The notes beneath the pieces are model-generated. The model did no database searches. It was not told the DNA's origin and saw nothing but the letters and a program-made list of their open reading frames with translations. A stretch of 64,000 bases of DNA from NCBI GenBank assembly GCA_038373885.1, contig JAWZYV010013008.1:186001-250000 (forward strand). The letters run 5' to 3'. Positions within the stretch are counted from its first letter, which is position 1. Every line of letters starts with the position of its first letter. The DNA is from Cheiracanthium punctorium. Taxonomy: Eukaryota; Arthropoda; Arachnida; Araneae; Cheiracanthiidae. This document shows positions 45,736 to 56,700 of this stretch, in pieces. The translations under genes and the position numbers were made by a program.

Positions 45736-46063
45736 CAACATGTAGCTGTGTCCCGCAGTGGTCTGGGCGCTAAACTCCATTCCCATAAGAACACGGCAAG
45801 TGAAGCAGCATTCGGCTTGGCCAGTGCTTGGGAGGGTCATCTCCCTCTCGGCTCGTCCGCTGTGGAACCGTGTATGCTAAAGGTAGCTGGTGCACGTAAA
45901 ATCCACCGTGGCTCCAATGTCCTCCAAGTTGTTAAACGATACCTCTGGGGGTGCAATTAGGGACCAACAAGTAGAAGTCCAATCCCTTTGGGGGCACTGG
46001 CACCCCTCTTTCCATGGATAGTGTCGTCTATCCATGGACACGACAACAACAACATGTAGCTGT
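45736..46063 (+). mobile_element. SINE with perfect 14-bp target duplications
   Basis: CAACATGTAGCTGT flanks the insertion exactly (45736-45749 and 46050-46063). The 300-bp body begins GTCCCGCAGTGGTCTGGGCG. Its A-box-like stretch resembles the 5' half of tRNA-Leu/Ser (GAGTGGTCTAAGGCGC), and it ends in a short (ACA)n tail. Long exact duplications plus an A-rich tail are the mark of LINE-driven retroposition, and the tRNA-like head suggests polymerase III transcription. There is no coding capacity. By sequence quality it looks young. The tRNA identity is inferred and the partner LINE is unknown. Confidence 0.85.
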
Positions 46064-47515
46064 AACAGCATGTGCACAGAGGTCGATCCAGGTATTTTTT
46101 TTATAGGGTCCCCCTTTTTTAATCACCATATTAAAATGACTATAATTGTTCCAATAGATATTTGAACCAAGTAACATCAAAAATAATTTACCTTGAATAA
46201 TTCTGAGTCTCAAAACTGAAAATTAATGATAGGTATTTCTGTTAAGAATCACCTTACTGTAACTACCCCCCCCCCACCCCTCTCTCTCTCTCTCTACTCT
46301 AATCACGTAATATCTTTTCCTCTAAATACAATTTTTCTTATAATGTCATTATTTTTTCTCCCTTCTTCAATAACAGTAATATGTTGATTTTTTTTTTTCA
46401 GAATAGTGATTTGCATAATAAAATACCAAATCATGTTAATAGTTTAAATTACTAATGCCTAACTTTAATTGCCTATGCCTAATTTTGTGAAAGAGCAGTG
46501 ATATAGGTTTGTCTGCATCTGTCTCTGATAAAGCTGGCACATATACATTTGAATAAATTGTTTTCCCTTTCCTATAATACAACACTGATGAGCAGGCAGC
46601 TACCCTCAGACCAGTCCACAAGTTTGCAGACAGAATGTAAAGTTTAGCCAAAGCTTTTTTCAATTCTATCAAAACTGTTTTAAAAAATGAGTGAATATTC
46701 TGTGTATTTATAGGCAAAATTTCACTCTTGATTTGTCAGAATTCAACTTAACGCTGCTATTTAAGTCTGGGGTATTGTACTGACTACCCATGATTTGCAA
46801 TGGAGCGAATGAGGGAGAATTTGTGATAGCACAGGCAAAAGCATGCATTATTCTCTAATATAGAAAATACTTTATTGTGAATCAGCTGTTATGTTTTATA
46901 GGAGCCAAACATGACTGGTGGGTTTTCATAATGAAAATAGAAATGGAGGAATGTACAAACCCTGTATATGTATGTATGCATTACATACATTACAAATAAT
47001 TATGATGCATATTCTTAGAATGGTTGAAATCAAAATTTAGAATAGAGAATGAAACTTTGATAAAAATGTTCTTTCATAATATACACTATGAAGACTTTGG
47101 TTTCAGGTTATTTTACAATATTCCAGCACATTTGTTTGTAACAAATGTATGAAAGTCCTTTGGGTATTTGAACATTCACACTTTCTAAAACATACCATCA
47201 TGTATTCCAATTGGAACAAGCATCAAGAAAAATATGGTGACATTTCTTGTGAGATATTTCCAGTCTGCAGGTACAGCATATTTTACAAGAATATCTGTCA
47301 ATACATGTATTTCATGAGCTACACAAACAAAAATAAACGATGTTATCAATGCATTTAATACAGGATAGCCAGGAACTAACACCAAAACCCCGTGCGTATC
47401 TGCAGCCAGCCAAATATGATACTGAGCAATAAAAAGCTATGAAAGAAAATTAATTAGTATTAGAAATATAATAAAATACTTATGAAATACATTGACGGTT
47501 ACAGATCATGAATGG
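46064..47515. other. Noncoding sequence
   Basis: Contains a (TC)n tract at ~46277-46295 and AT-rich sequence. Frames at 46436-46717 and 47149-47385 show no known domain. Confidence 0.45.
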
Positions 47516-47525
47516 CTTATGCTAT

Positions 47526-47569
47526 GGTATCCCCTCATATCATGCCAAGGCCTTATACGAGGAGATACC
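47526..47569. repeat. 44-bp imperfect palindrome
   Basis: GGTATCCCCTCATATCATGCC is followed after two bases by GGCCTTATACGAGGAGATAC plus C; the arms agree at 17 of 21 positions. The 'gctatggtatc.cc' word at its left side recurs inverted at ~48951-48966 (gggagataccatagc), so it may be one terminus of a longer unit enclosing 47.5-48.97 kb. Confidence 0.6.
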
Positions 47570-47747
47570 AAGGGCGGCTCCAGTGAGGGGGCCATAGTGG
47601 CCATGGCCCCCTCCGAAATTTTGTTTTACAACTTTAGATTCGCATACTTCACAATTTCACACGTTCAATTTGCATTTTTAACAATTTATAGACCTAAGTA
47701 AAAAGTTCGATAGCCCCCTCCGAGAATTTAGCCTGGAGCCACCCTTG
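47569..47747. mobile_element. CAAGGGCGGCTCCAG MITE, copy 1
   Basis: The ends are CAAGGGCGGCTCCAG and the inverted CTGGAGCCACCCTTG (one mismatch). The interior is shared almost base for base with the copy at 48791-48951 (for example 'agattcgcatacttcac' and 'caatttatagacctaag'). It is noncoding. TAC lies on both sides, but that is too short to be convincing. Confidence 0.85.
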
Positions 47748-47829
47748 TACAGTAGTATATAAAGATCTTCACTTCTTACATAATAGTTGTGTCCTTTCTT
47801 CCATCGAAGTATATGGTGTACAAAGACTG

Positions 47830-48135
47830 CTACTTGTATAGAATTAAGTTGTGATCGTATCTTTCATTATAATTTTTAATAAGAGGAATTACTTCTTGGT
47901 GACTTACCACAGGCAAGGAGGCTTTCTTCCAAATTCTTTCAACGCCCAAAGAAATAATTTTGATGATCTCTTTTACTAAAGGATCCTTTTTGTTTTCCTT
48001 ATTCCACAGTATATCATTCTTAGTGATTAAGAAATGCTTCATTAAATCAGAATATGTTGGTGGTAACACTGTCTCTTTCAATAGTACTAGAATTCCGAAA
48101 ACACTACAAAACGTTTCACTTCTAGTTGTGGTCAT
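47830..48135 (-). pseudogene. N-terminal exon or fragment of the unnamed hAT-like family
   Basis: The best start is Met 48135 (MTTTRSETFCSVFGILVLLK). An open frame of ~100 codons includes VLPPTYSDLMKHF, VERIWKKASLPVVSHQEVI and PLIKNYNERYDH. It aligns end to end with the N-terminus of the broken gene at 58-62.6 kb (VLPMYENVMRHY, VLSIWKKAPLPTSLHKSV). The frame closes after ILYK; a GT a few bases earlier (ACAA|GTAGCAG) could be a splice donor, so this may be exon 1 of a spliced gene. No following exon is visible before the MITE at 47747. With no stop inside it is better preserved than the larger copy. Whether it is alive is unknown. Confidence 0.6.
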
Positions 48136-48147
48136 ATTTAAATTCAA

Positions 48148-48790
48148 AACTCCGTATTATTTTTTTTGTCAAATACAAATCAAAATTAATAAAACGTATT
48201 GCTTCAATCTTACAAAGGAGAAACAAGTGGTTGAAACAAAGGCAATTGCAAAAACGAATCATTCCACACAATAAAAGTGACGTGCCTTCTTAAGTTATGA
48301 TGTAATAGTTAGATTAGAACACGCGCTGCCATCTAGTAGATTTTAGAGTATAATTTGCTTTTTTTATTTACAAAAAGCCATTTCTGTATCTGATATCTGG
48401 CAGTAACGTTTAAAAAAAAACAATTTATTAATGAGAAAGAAATTCATTAATATTATTTTATAAATTAAAGAATTATTTAGTAAAATATAAAATTAAAAAA
48501 AATATTTTTTACATAAAAATCATTAAAAACTTGAAAAAAAAAGCAAAGATAAACACTCGATATAAACTATATTCACTCAAGGTGTGGAACCTCAAGATGT
48601 CAACATTTTAAGCTGAAATTTGGAGACAATTGGTTTTAGCTAGTTTGGCACCATATAATGACTTAGGCAATGTGAATTTCGAAAAAAAGTTTTTTCGATC
48701 CACCCTACTGTGCAAGTACTGAAACGTAAAATTTGGGGGTTTTATCATTTGCTCCTGCCATCGGGGAAAGTCTGGCGCCATCACTGGTGT
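48148..48790. other. Noncoding sequence between the coding fragment and the second MITE
   Basis: Upstream of the minus-strand fragment. AT-rich, with no promoter element I can name. Confidence 0.45.
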
Positions 48791-48951
48791 CAAGGGCGGC
48801 TGCAGTGAGGGGGCCATAGGGGCCATGGCTTACAATTTTAGATTCGCATACTTCACGATTTCACACGTTCAATTTGCATTTTGAACAATTTATAGACCTA
48901 AGTAAAAAGTTCGATGGCCCCCTCCGAGAATTCAGTCTGGAGCCGCCACTG
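48791..48951. mobile_element. CAAGGGCGGCTCCAG MITE, copy 2
   Basis: Same family and orientation as 47569-47747, with a ~20-bp deletion after 'gccatggc' and ends CAAGGGCGGCTGCAG and CTGGAGCCGCCACTG. The two copies bracket the coding fragment at 47830-48135. Confidence 0.85.
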
Positions 48952-49373
48952 GGAGATACCATAGCAATATATCAATATATTAGGTTTTTTTCTGTCTCCC
49001 ACCCCAAAAAAATCTGTTTTCACTCTTGCTTTGCAAATGTATGCTATTATTATACTTGAGAAAGTATACACTGCATTTGAACGATGCAACTCTATAATTG
49101 AGATGAAATCGATTCACTGACTGAAATTTCCTGGAAAACAAGTTAAAGAAAAATTAAAGGAGAACTATGTGCACTTTCTTCAGCAGAAAATGGAGAGCGA
49201 ATACATGCACAGGGTGTCTGAAAAGTATGGCTACAGTTTCAAAAATTAATTAGAAAAAAGCAAATGGATACTCACTTGTGGTTTTTTATGTTCCATAAAT
49301 AAAATGTGAAAGTTTTTTATGTTTTATTCCACAATTTCAATGTGTGCAGTATTATTTACAAGCAAGACATTGA

Positions 49374-51701
49374 CAGGGGTGGGAATTCGGTAAGGCTGAT
49401 TTGGAGCAACAGTGTCGACGATTTGGAGCACTAAAGCAACAAATTGGAGCAAATTTCATTCTATCGATAGAAAAATATAACTACAGTCAAGCTTTTAGTA
49501 AATTTGAGAGTATTAAATATTCAGATAAAAGAAGCCCACTTTAATAAATAATAAGCATTTAAAAATGAAAAATATAAACTTACCTTAACCTAATATATTA
49601 TTAGATGCTACATTCAAAGTTACAGGTAATTTTTAACACCAGAATAATAATAATAACAAAGACTATAGATTAAAAATTAAATGAAAAATGAATAACTTTT
49701 GCAAAATTTTTTATTTAACTTTTCTCTTTTTATCTCCATTACAGTGGCGTGGGGGGTATAAGGGGGGGGTCACAACCTCCCCCTCTGAGGAACCCTATCT
49801 TGAGCGCAGTGCTGGCCATAAAATGATGATCAATGACATTTTTTCTCTTTTCTCCGTTCTTCTGGCTGGTTTGTTCTGAGCCAATTACGTTCTTTTAGTG
49901 ACGTAATAGTACCGTAATTTATGGAAGAAACGCTGCGGCCTTTACGATATTTTATTTTATTTTATTTTTTTTTGGCCGATCTTCAACGAAAAATTATAAA
50001 AGTTATTTAGTAATAATTGTCTCAAAAGATGACGCCCCCACCAATCACGTACCTTTTAGCGGTGCACGGAGCACAGCGTAACGAATCAGAATACGAGCCT
50101 ACCCCCGTTGAAAAGCGGTTTGATCAAACGTTGTGGATGGGTACATAAATCCAACCGATGTCTCCTCAATTAAGTCAAAAAAGAAGCTTTCTATGTCTAA
50201 ATTTTAGAACTATAATTAAAATTTAATGAAGGTTTTAATATATATATATTGATGGGCTGAAGTTTCTTAAAATACCGCAAAAACACACTACCCTCGATTA
50301 ACCACACCCCTGTGTTCCCATGAACGTCCATTGTTCTCAGGCCTGGACTGGCTTGGTTGGCATTCGACGAGGGCCCCCGGAATAAGAAAGGAACCCCCAG
50401 CGAGGCCTCTACTACTTTCTTATCAAAGTAATTTGATATACATCCGAGTAATGTACCAAAGTAGTTCGATTATTTATTTCTTTGTAATCTTACTCTTTGA
50501 TACAGTGGCGTTGCAAAGGACCCCACAGAACACGCGCCGCGAGGGATCCCCCGAAGAATCACCCCCCCAGTGTTAAAATAGTTAAATATGGCAAGTAAAC
50601 CTAATTTTCAAATATTACATATCCTATTATTCTATTCCCTCCAAATTCACCAGTAAGGAGCCCCCGTAGGAGCCAGTCCGAGCCTGATTGTTCTTAAAAT
50701 ACCGAATTGCAACCAAAATTAATCTGTTGTGCCCTGTGCGAATTTAACCATTCTATCCCCCCCCAAAAAAGTTCATCTATAAGTTATTTGTGTTTTTTTG
50801 CCATGCAGCTTTGCGCCCTGTGAAGGAGCACTGTACGGAATGAACACTGCCTTACGCTGTTATTACGGTAAAAAGTCAACTACGAGTAATTGGCAAGCTC
50901 AGGAAACCCCAAGTGCTTTAAAAATAAATCCCAGTGTTACAAATATCAGAAGTAATAAATGAATAAACATCAAGAGTTATCACACAACATTCAAAGCTTA
51001 AAACAAACAATTTGCTGAAGTACGCTCATTACGTAATCAACAGCTGGACGTCAGCGGGAAAAAAAAAAAAATGTTTACTTTTGACTGGAGCCTACTCATC
51101 CGCTCGTTCTTTCATTTTAACAGCATGTGCTATACTGTCTGAACTTTTGCGAAAGCAAAAAGTTTTTTACAAGTTATTTATTTAATTCTATAAATTTGCC
51201 TTTGTGAATATAAAAATTGATGTTTTAAATCGGACACTGATTATTTGAAAATGGAAATCGTAAGCTTCGTAAAATAGTAATAAATACTTTAAAACATTAT
51301 ATGGGAAGGGGGGGGGAAAAAGGAGAAATTTTTACCGTTTATCCACCCACCACCCCTTTCCAAAATATATCCCAGTGCGATGTTTCTTTTTTTTCCCGGA
51401 GGGGTAGAGGTGGGGAGATCGTGACTGCGAAGTTTCTGTTGATTTTCTAGTTAATTAAGCTCATTTTCGTGGGTGCGGCGTTTCTTCCATAAATTACGGT
51501 AGTCAGTTGTGCGAGCGCGGAAACAAAACGTACGGTGAGTTGGCGCTTTTTTTTTTTTTTTTAAAGCAGTTTGTAATGAGCAGAGTAGCTGTTTTTTTCT
51601 TTTGGCGCAGAATCGTACGATAAAGCCCTTATGTAGCAGGATAGCGCAGGTTTCAAGTTTTGGCACGGCATGGCGCAATTGGCGCAGAATTCCCACCCCT
51701 G
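49374..51701. mobile_element. CAGGGGTGGGAATTC element with 6-bp CATTGA duplication
   Basis: The ends are CAGGGGTGGGAATTC and the inverted GAATTCCCACCCCTG. CATTGA is repeated exactly outside both (49368-49373 and 51702-51707). It splits the mariner-like transposase tail between LEVLYRLN and the AHIEIVE ending. It holds no transposase of its own, and a pogo-type element is inserted in it. The 6-bp duplication and CAGGG start match the behaviour of the CAGGGATGTTAA element at 13482. Confidence 0.8.
49912..51499. mobile_element. Non-autonomous pogo-type element
   Basis: CCGTAATTTATGGAAGAAAC, then GC, is inverted exactly at 51478-51499, and TA lies just outside each end (49910-49911 and 51500-51501). 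The terminus matches the right end of the BrkDBD pogo pseudogene at 3988-4017, which could have supplied the transposase. The 1.59-kb interior has C/G runs and a region (50.93-51.23 kb) also found at the window's start. No transposase frame. Confidence 0.82.
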
Positions 51702-51860
51702 CATTGAGTCTATACAAGACTTCTAGCCATGTTCTTTGAAGCATTTCATGATCAACAGTGAATGGTGCACCACCACCTGGTGTTAGGAAATCCAAAGGTT
51801 TTAACTGAAAAGCTCCTCAGGTGATGGGTAGGAAGAGGATTCCAATACTGTGGGCACCTA
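51702..51860 (-). pseudogene. mariner-family transposase C-terminal tail
   Basis: The minus strand reads LKPLDFLTPGGGAPFTVD, then HEMLQRTWLEVLYRLN, with a stop-containing segment before it. MLQR.W.E..YRL is the usual penultimate helix of mariner-like transposases and is normally followed by ...GAHIE. The ending (NNTAHIEIVE then stop) is found past the hAT insertion at ~49.32-49.37 kb. The catalytic DD(D/E) core is gone. Confidence 0.6.
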
Positions 51861-51870
51861 GATCTCCAGA

Positions 51871-51984
51871 CTGTATCTCCTTTAGAACCTTTGGGTTCTA
51901 AAGGAGATACAGTCCTTTGGGATACAGTCCTTTGGGGAACCTTTGGGTTCTCCTTTAGAACCTTTGGGTTCTAAAGGAGATACA
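51871..51984. repeat. Cluster of hairpins made from CTGTATCTCCTTTAGAACC
   Basis: CTGTATCTCCTTTAGAACC (51871-51889) is inverted at 51894-51912 with a 4-nt loop. Parts of both arms are then repeated (…tcctttagaacctttgggttc…) to form a second hairpin ending at 51984. It probably arose by repeated template switching within the mariner-like element. Confidence 0.85.
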
Positions 51985-52062
51985 GGAAACACATTGTTTT
52001 TACGTGTATTGTTTCAGTTCAAACATTCAAACAATAACACTGTGAACTCAAACAGTGTGATA

Positions 52063-52105
52063 GTTCATCAGTGTCACAAATTGGAGATTTGTGACACTGA
52101 TGAAC
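52063..52105. repeat. 19-bp perfect hairpin
   Basis: GTTCATCAGTGTCACAAAT is inverted at 52087-52105 around TGGAG. It lies where the mariner-like element turns into an inverted copy of its own 3' end. Confidence 0.85.
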
Positions 52106-52328
52106 TGAAAAATTGACTTGCAGCAACCATTCAGATTGTTGATTTTGAAATGTTATGTGTTGCATGCAACTACTAATGCTGCACACACTGAAATTGTGCA
52201 ATAAAACACCACAAAAAGACCTTTGATATTTCCTTTATGGGACATAAAAAAACATAAGTGAATATCTTTGTTAATTTATAATTATTTAAAGTGTAGCCAT
52301 ATTTTTTGGATACCCTACATTGTGTTTA

Positions 52329-53228
52329 CAGTCAAACTTCGATTTAACGTACTTTGATTTAACAAATATTTTTTCTGTCCCGACAAAAAGGGTGCTAAAA
52401 TGCTCTGATTTAACGAATTTTTAGCTTTGATTTAATGAACAACAATCGCTGAAATGAAATTCGCACATAAAACTAAAACTTTGAATTTTTCGCACACAAA
52501 ATTTTGAATCTTTCACACCCTAATCCAAGTGTGTAATACAATAATTTTTTTTTCATTTCTCCAAACGAAGCAAGTGCCTACGAAGACAGCAATACAGAAA
52601 CAGTCATTTACAATTACGCCGTGGATAACCATGATCAAATGGCTGGATGTAAAGATGTTCCTAGTAATGGAAATTTTACAGAATATGTGTCTTGCGATGT
52701 ACAGCTAAATACCTGCGATAGTGAACAGAAAGAGAATGAAGATTCTGAAAGCAGCGAAGATGACGAAGAAATGTAAATTGAATTTTAAAAAGTGACATTC
52801 CAAGAAGCTGTTTGCAACTTGAACGCTTAAAAAAATTTTTTTTTTTTGTCTCACGAGGTTGATGATGTTGTTCTTATGAAGTTAGAAAATATAGAGAAAG
52901 AACTTTGGAAAGTCGAAACAAAGCACTATCAAAGATTTCTTTCGAAAGTGCCAACAATTATATCTGTATTATGTATTAGGTTTTAAGAGCAAGTAACATT
53001 AAAGAATTTAGATTAGTTTAAATTTGATCGCCTAACGTATAAGTTATAATTTTTTAACGCGTAGTAAACAATAATCATTCTTTTTTTCACATTTATATCT
53101 AGGGGTATTTTGCATTGATATTTTTATACCATACTCTTCACAAAAATTGATATTCGATTTAACGAATTGCTTCGATTTAACAAATGGATTGTGGGTCCCA
53201 ATCAATTCGTTAAATCAAGGTTCGACTG
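52329..53228 (+). mobile_element. Tigger deletion derivative
   Basis: The left end CAGTCAAACTTCGATTTAAC and the inverted right end CAGTCGAACCTTGATTTAAC are flanked by TA (52327-52328 and 53229-53230). Subterminal repeats of 'gatttaac(g/a)aa' occur on both sides, as in complete Tiggers. Only the transposase C-terminus remains. It begins 11 bp after the mariner-like element ends, so one may have inserted in the other's border. Confidence 0.88.
52564..52988 (+). pseudogene. Tigger transposase C-terminal remnant
   Basis: The frame to TAA at 52774 reads EASAYEDSNTETVIYNYAVD, then CDSEQKENEDSESSEDDEEM, the acidic tail region. In shifted frames it continues VTFQEAVCNLNA and EVDDVVLMKLENIEKELWKV, the C-terminal helix typical of Tigger. 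The DNA-binding and DDE parts are deleted. Confidence 0.7.
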
Positions 53229-53230
53229 TA

Positions 53231-54134
53231 TATATAAAATTAAAAAGATTTGTGAAATTTCTGTGTTTATTGTTTCAGTGTAGTACATATGCTACTTATA
53301 TGATTATACTTTAAGTGCATACCTGCCAACTTGGGAGGAAAATTTAGTAGATTTGCATGGTATACCAAGGTGAGAAAATTTGTATTTCACACATATAACA
53401 TATCAATATTTTCAGACTAAACATTAATGAATTAATATTAAAATAATGTAAAATACTGTATATTAAATTACTTATTTATTAGTAACAATAACAAAACTTT
53501 ACTTCTCAGATACTTTCTTTTGAACAATGCATGAAATTCTTACAGTAAACAACTTCAAGTGTATAAAAAACACTCAAAATACTGGTGTTAAAGGATAAAA
53601 TAAATAAAAACTTTGTGAAAAAACACACATAAAAAATATGTCTTATAAGTAACACTTTAGGTGTTCTTTTCACAAAGTTTTTATTTTTTAACTTCAAGTG
53701 GTGAGAAGCTTTGAATAGAATAAAGTTATTAAAATTATTATTTTAAAATACAACCTTACCTCTAATGAAATATTTCCAAACCATGCAAAGAACATGCTGT
53801 ATCTAGTTCGCAAAAAGCCACTGATGTTTCGCAAAATGAGGTATGATAATATCTAAAAATTTATTATTTATTAAATAATAGCATTTATAAGAATAAAAAT
53901 ATTGATAGAATATCTATTTTGTGATAAGGCAGAACAGAAAAGTTTAAAGTTTTCACAAGGCAATGGAATATGCTTTATCGCATACGCAAAATTTCTAACA
54001 AACAGTTAGATACAAACACTTACCTTCTACTAATTAACTTAAAACATTTGCTTTTGCTACTTCAGTATACCACCCCTAATACAATTTATTATCAAAGGGT
54101 ACAATAAATAAAGACTTCCATTTACAACTAAATA
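53231..54134. other. Noncoding sequence with one hairpin
   Basis: ATAAAAACTTTGTGAAAA at ~53604 is inverted at ~53664-53683 (TTTTCACAAAGTTTTTAT) across a ~40-nt loop, giving a self-overlapping frame that is not a gene. A 'gcatacctgccaacttggg' string at 53318 resembles a hAT-type end but has no partner. Otherwise AT-rich. Confidence 0.5.
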
Positions 54135-54998
54135 CAGCAAACCTTGATTAACCGAGGTTTCTCTTAACCAAGTCTGATTTTTCAAATTTTTTACAGAATG
54201 AGTCTGAAAAACATGATTTTATGTGAAACTAACAAATAAATTGATTTTGCAATTTGCTGATTAACAAAGGAAAAGCACTTGAATGATTTATTAAATATAT
54301 AGCTTTATATAATAAATATTTCATTAAATATGGAGATCAATAGTTTCATAAAAATTTTATTGTATCTATTAAAGTAGTCATTGATCCCTCATTAGACATT
54401 AATGATGCTAACAATGAAGACCAGGAACTTGTGCTTCGGATACCAGAACTAGTCTTGAGGGTACAAAAACTATAAGTCATACTGAAGGTGTTCAAGTACT
54501 AACAGCTGCTTTAAAATATATGGAGCAAAGAAGAGCTGTTATGGCAACAGATTTTCTGTCACTCAAAAATTGGCATGATCAGGCAGCCACTGATAGAAAT
54601 TCTGGACTTTGCCAACAAAAAGTAACAGACTTTTTTTTTAAATAATGTAATGTAGCAGATTAATGTATATTAAATTTTTTAAATATATTTTGAGATTTGT
54701 GTTATTTTCGGAATGCATATCTCAAAATTAACTATGTACATTTAAAAAAAAATTCAATTTGCATTTTTAAAATTTACTACTAAGTAGTTAATTTCCTTTT
54801 TTAAACTTATAGAGCTGCAAAACATAAATATTTGTTTATTTTTATCATTTAAAGCATGTTCTGCTGTTTTTTCTTTTAAACAATGTTAAATTCATGAACA
54901 TATATATGGCAAGTTTTTACACGCAGTTTCTATTAACCAAGATTTTTGATGTCCAAGGTACTAATGGTCCTATTTAACTCATAAGCAAGGTTTTACTG
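54135..54998 (+). mobile_element. Tigger deletion derivative with C-terminal transposase remnant
   Basis: The left end CAGCAAACCTTGATTAACC and the inverted right end CAGTAAAACCTTGCTTATG are flanked by TA (54133-54134 and 54999-55000). Near 54470-54645 the plus strand reads SHTEGVQVLTAALKYMEQRR, ATDFLSLKNWHDQAA and QQKVTDFFFK then stop. That is the C-terminal helix and ITDFF ending seen in Tigger/Jerky-like transposases. Upstream coding is deleted. Confidence 0.85.
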
Positions 54999-55000
54999 TA

Positions 55001-55648
55001 AGTAATTTTTTTTAATTCATTGGGTGCATAGAAATTTGATCATTTTCAATAATACAAGTCAAGTCCGTTGTGAGGGGGAGAGGGATACAGGAGGGACAAT
55101 TGCTCAGGGACCCAAGCCTAAGGGACCTGGGAGTTTGAATTTGATGAAAATTTTATCACATACAAGGTTCTATTTATGTAGCCTCTGGTAAATTTAACTT
55201 GTAATAATTCTGTAATGTTGGTTAAAAAAAGTAAGTTTTTAGGGAAAAAAACTGAATTTTTTAATTTATTTTTTTTTTTTTTTTGAGGACAGTTGAGGGG
55301 GGGGGGGAAGGGGAGCTGTCAAACCTGCCCTGATGCTTGTCAGCCTGATAAAAGTGATTTCAGGAGAACAGTAAAAACTGCAAACATAATTCAAATATTG
55401 ATATAGAAAAAAAAACTATAATAGTATAAACGATAGTGAAATATTTAGAATGTTACCATTTTAAAGAGAGAAAATGCAAGAAAATAAAAAGAAAACAGAA
55501 CCAATAATAACAAACAAAAAAAAAAAAAAAAAAAAAAAAGAAGAAAGAAAGAAATAAAGAAAATTAAAATAAAGAGGAAAAAAATAGATAGACAAGAAAC
55601 AAAAAAAAAAAAAAAAAAGTAAATTATTAGATGTATATAAAAAAAGGT
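55001..55648. other. Noncoding sequence
   Basis: Long T, G and A runs (55262, 55298, 55517, 55600). The Phe-rich minus-strand frame at 55461-55709 is the translation of poly(A) tracts, not a gene. Confidence 0.6.
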
Positions 55649-55970
55649 TTAACCCCTTGACATCCAGGTCATACAATGCGTATGTCCTGATTTCATTGTA
55701 GACAATCATCAGACGTACAGTGCATACATCCTGCTTTATTTGTATCTGAGCTGTTGTTTTTCATTTTCTGGTAAGAGTCTTCCCTTCTCTGAAGAGACAT
55801 CTGGTTATGTTGGGCCTGTCACTCACTTTTCACCTCATGACTTGGATCACATGAGGAGGTGTGGCCAGTCAGAACATAGGTGTTGCGCACACTTGTGAGG
55901 TTGAGTATTTTGTTTCCAATATGTTTTGTATTGCATGAAAGTTCTTTATTGTGCTTATTACATTATCAAG

Positions 55971-56100
55971 ATGGAATGTGACAGTGACAGTAGTGATGAT
56001 TACAGCTCTGAGCCAGAAAAGGATGAGGAAGATACTAGTAATACGGATTTGTCAGATGTTTCTGATGCCGAAGTAGAAGCAAGGTGTGTCAATGGATGGA
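55971..56100 (+). pseudogene. piggyBac transposase N-terminal remnant
   Basis: ATG 55971 begins MECDSDSSDDYSSEPEKDEE, then DTSNTDLSDVSDAEVEARC, an acidic Ser/Asp-rich N-terminus of the kind piggyBac transposases have. The frame ends at 56118. No catalytic DDD domain follows, so this is the 5' stub of the gene. The family call leans on the TTAA termini around it. Confidence 0.6.
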
Positions 56101-56205
56101 CGTATATTACTATTGTTTGATTATAACTAAATAGCAAATAACAACAATATTCTCAGTTCATTTCATGTGAGATATAAAAATACAAATTTATACTAAATGC
56201 TGGTA

Positions 56206-56700
56206 CAGTCAACTCCCTCTAATCCGAAAAAGTTTTGCCCAAAGGTTGTGCGGATTATAGGATTCTTCAGATTATAAGTCATTGTCTTTGTTTACATTTT
56301 CTTTTGCAGATTTAGAGCAAGCTGATTAATTTAAACATGCATAGAGATTAAAAAGAAAAGATGATATCTAGTAAATTTTTAAGATTAAGTATTTTTTAAG
56401 TAGTATCTCAACATATCAATAGGTAAATAATTTAAGCTTGAATATATACTCGAATAGCAATAAAATATACATTTTTTATTTTCATATTTCAAGTGCAGAA
56501 ATGAAAATTCATAATTGATTACTTAATTTTTTAAACATTGATGTAATATTTATTATTTTACTGCATTTGTGCCTGTATTTTTTTTATACTTATTATTATT
56601 TGAATGTTACATGAGAAGCGTCAAACACATTGAAATTGTATTCTTTCAAAATTGATTTGTTTACATTAAAAATCAATTATAGATTAAAGGGAGTTGACTG
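56206..56700. mobile_element. Tigger-type MITE nested in piggyBac
   Basis: CAGTCAACTCCCTCTAATC and the inverted GATTAAAGGGAGTTGACTG are flanked by TA (56204-56205 and 56701-56702). Subterminal 'ccgaaaaag...gcggattata' resembles Tigger ends. The 495-bp interior is AT-rich and noncoding. Confidence 0.88.

Larger units (their letters stand above)
49211..52315 (-). mobile_element. Tc1/mariner-like element, outer layer of a three-deep nest
   Basis: The left end AGGGTGTCTGAAAAGTATGG and the inverted right end AGGGTATCCAAAAAATATGG remain alignable for ~150 bp inward (both contain 'tccacaatttca.tgtgtgca' type sequence). The transposase tail on the minus strand (51702-51860) continues across the hAT insertion. 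'caatttcagtgtgtgcagca' also occurs inverted near 52180, so the right part is an inverted copy of the 3' end, giving a foldback structure. Confidence 0.68.

Noticed and set aside
55461..55709. Phe-rich minus-strand frame that looks like a membrane protein
   Set aside because: It is the reverse translation of A-runs at 55517-55618.
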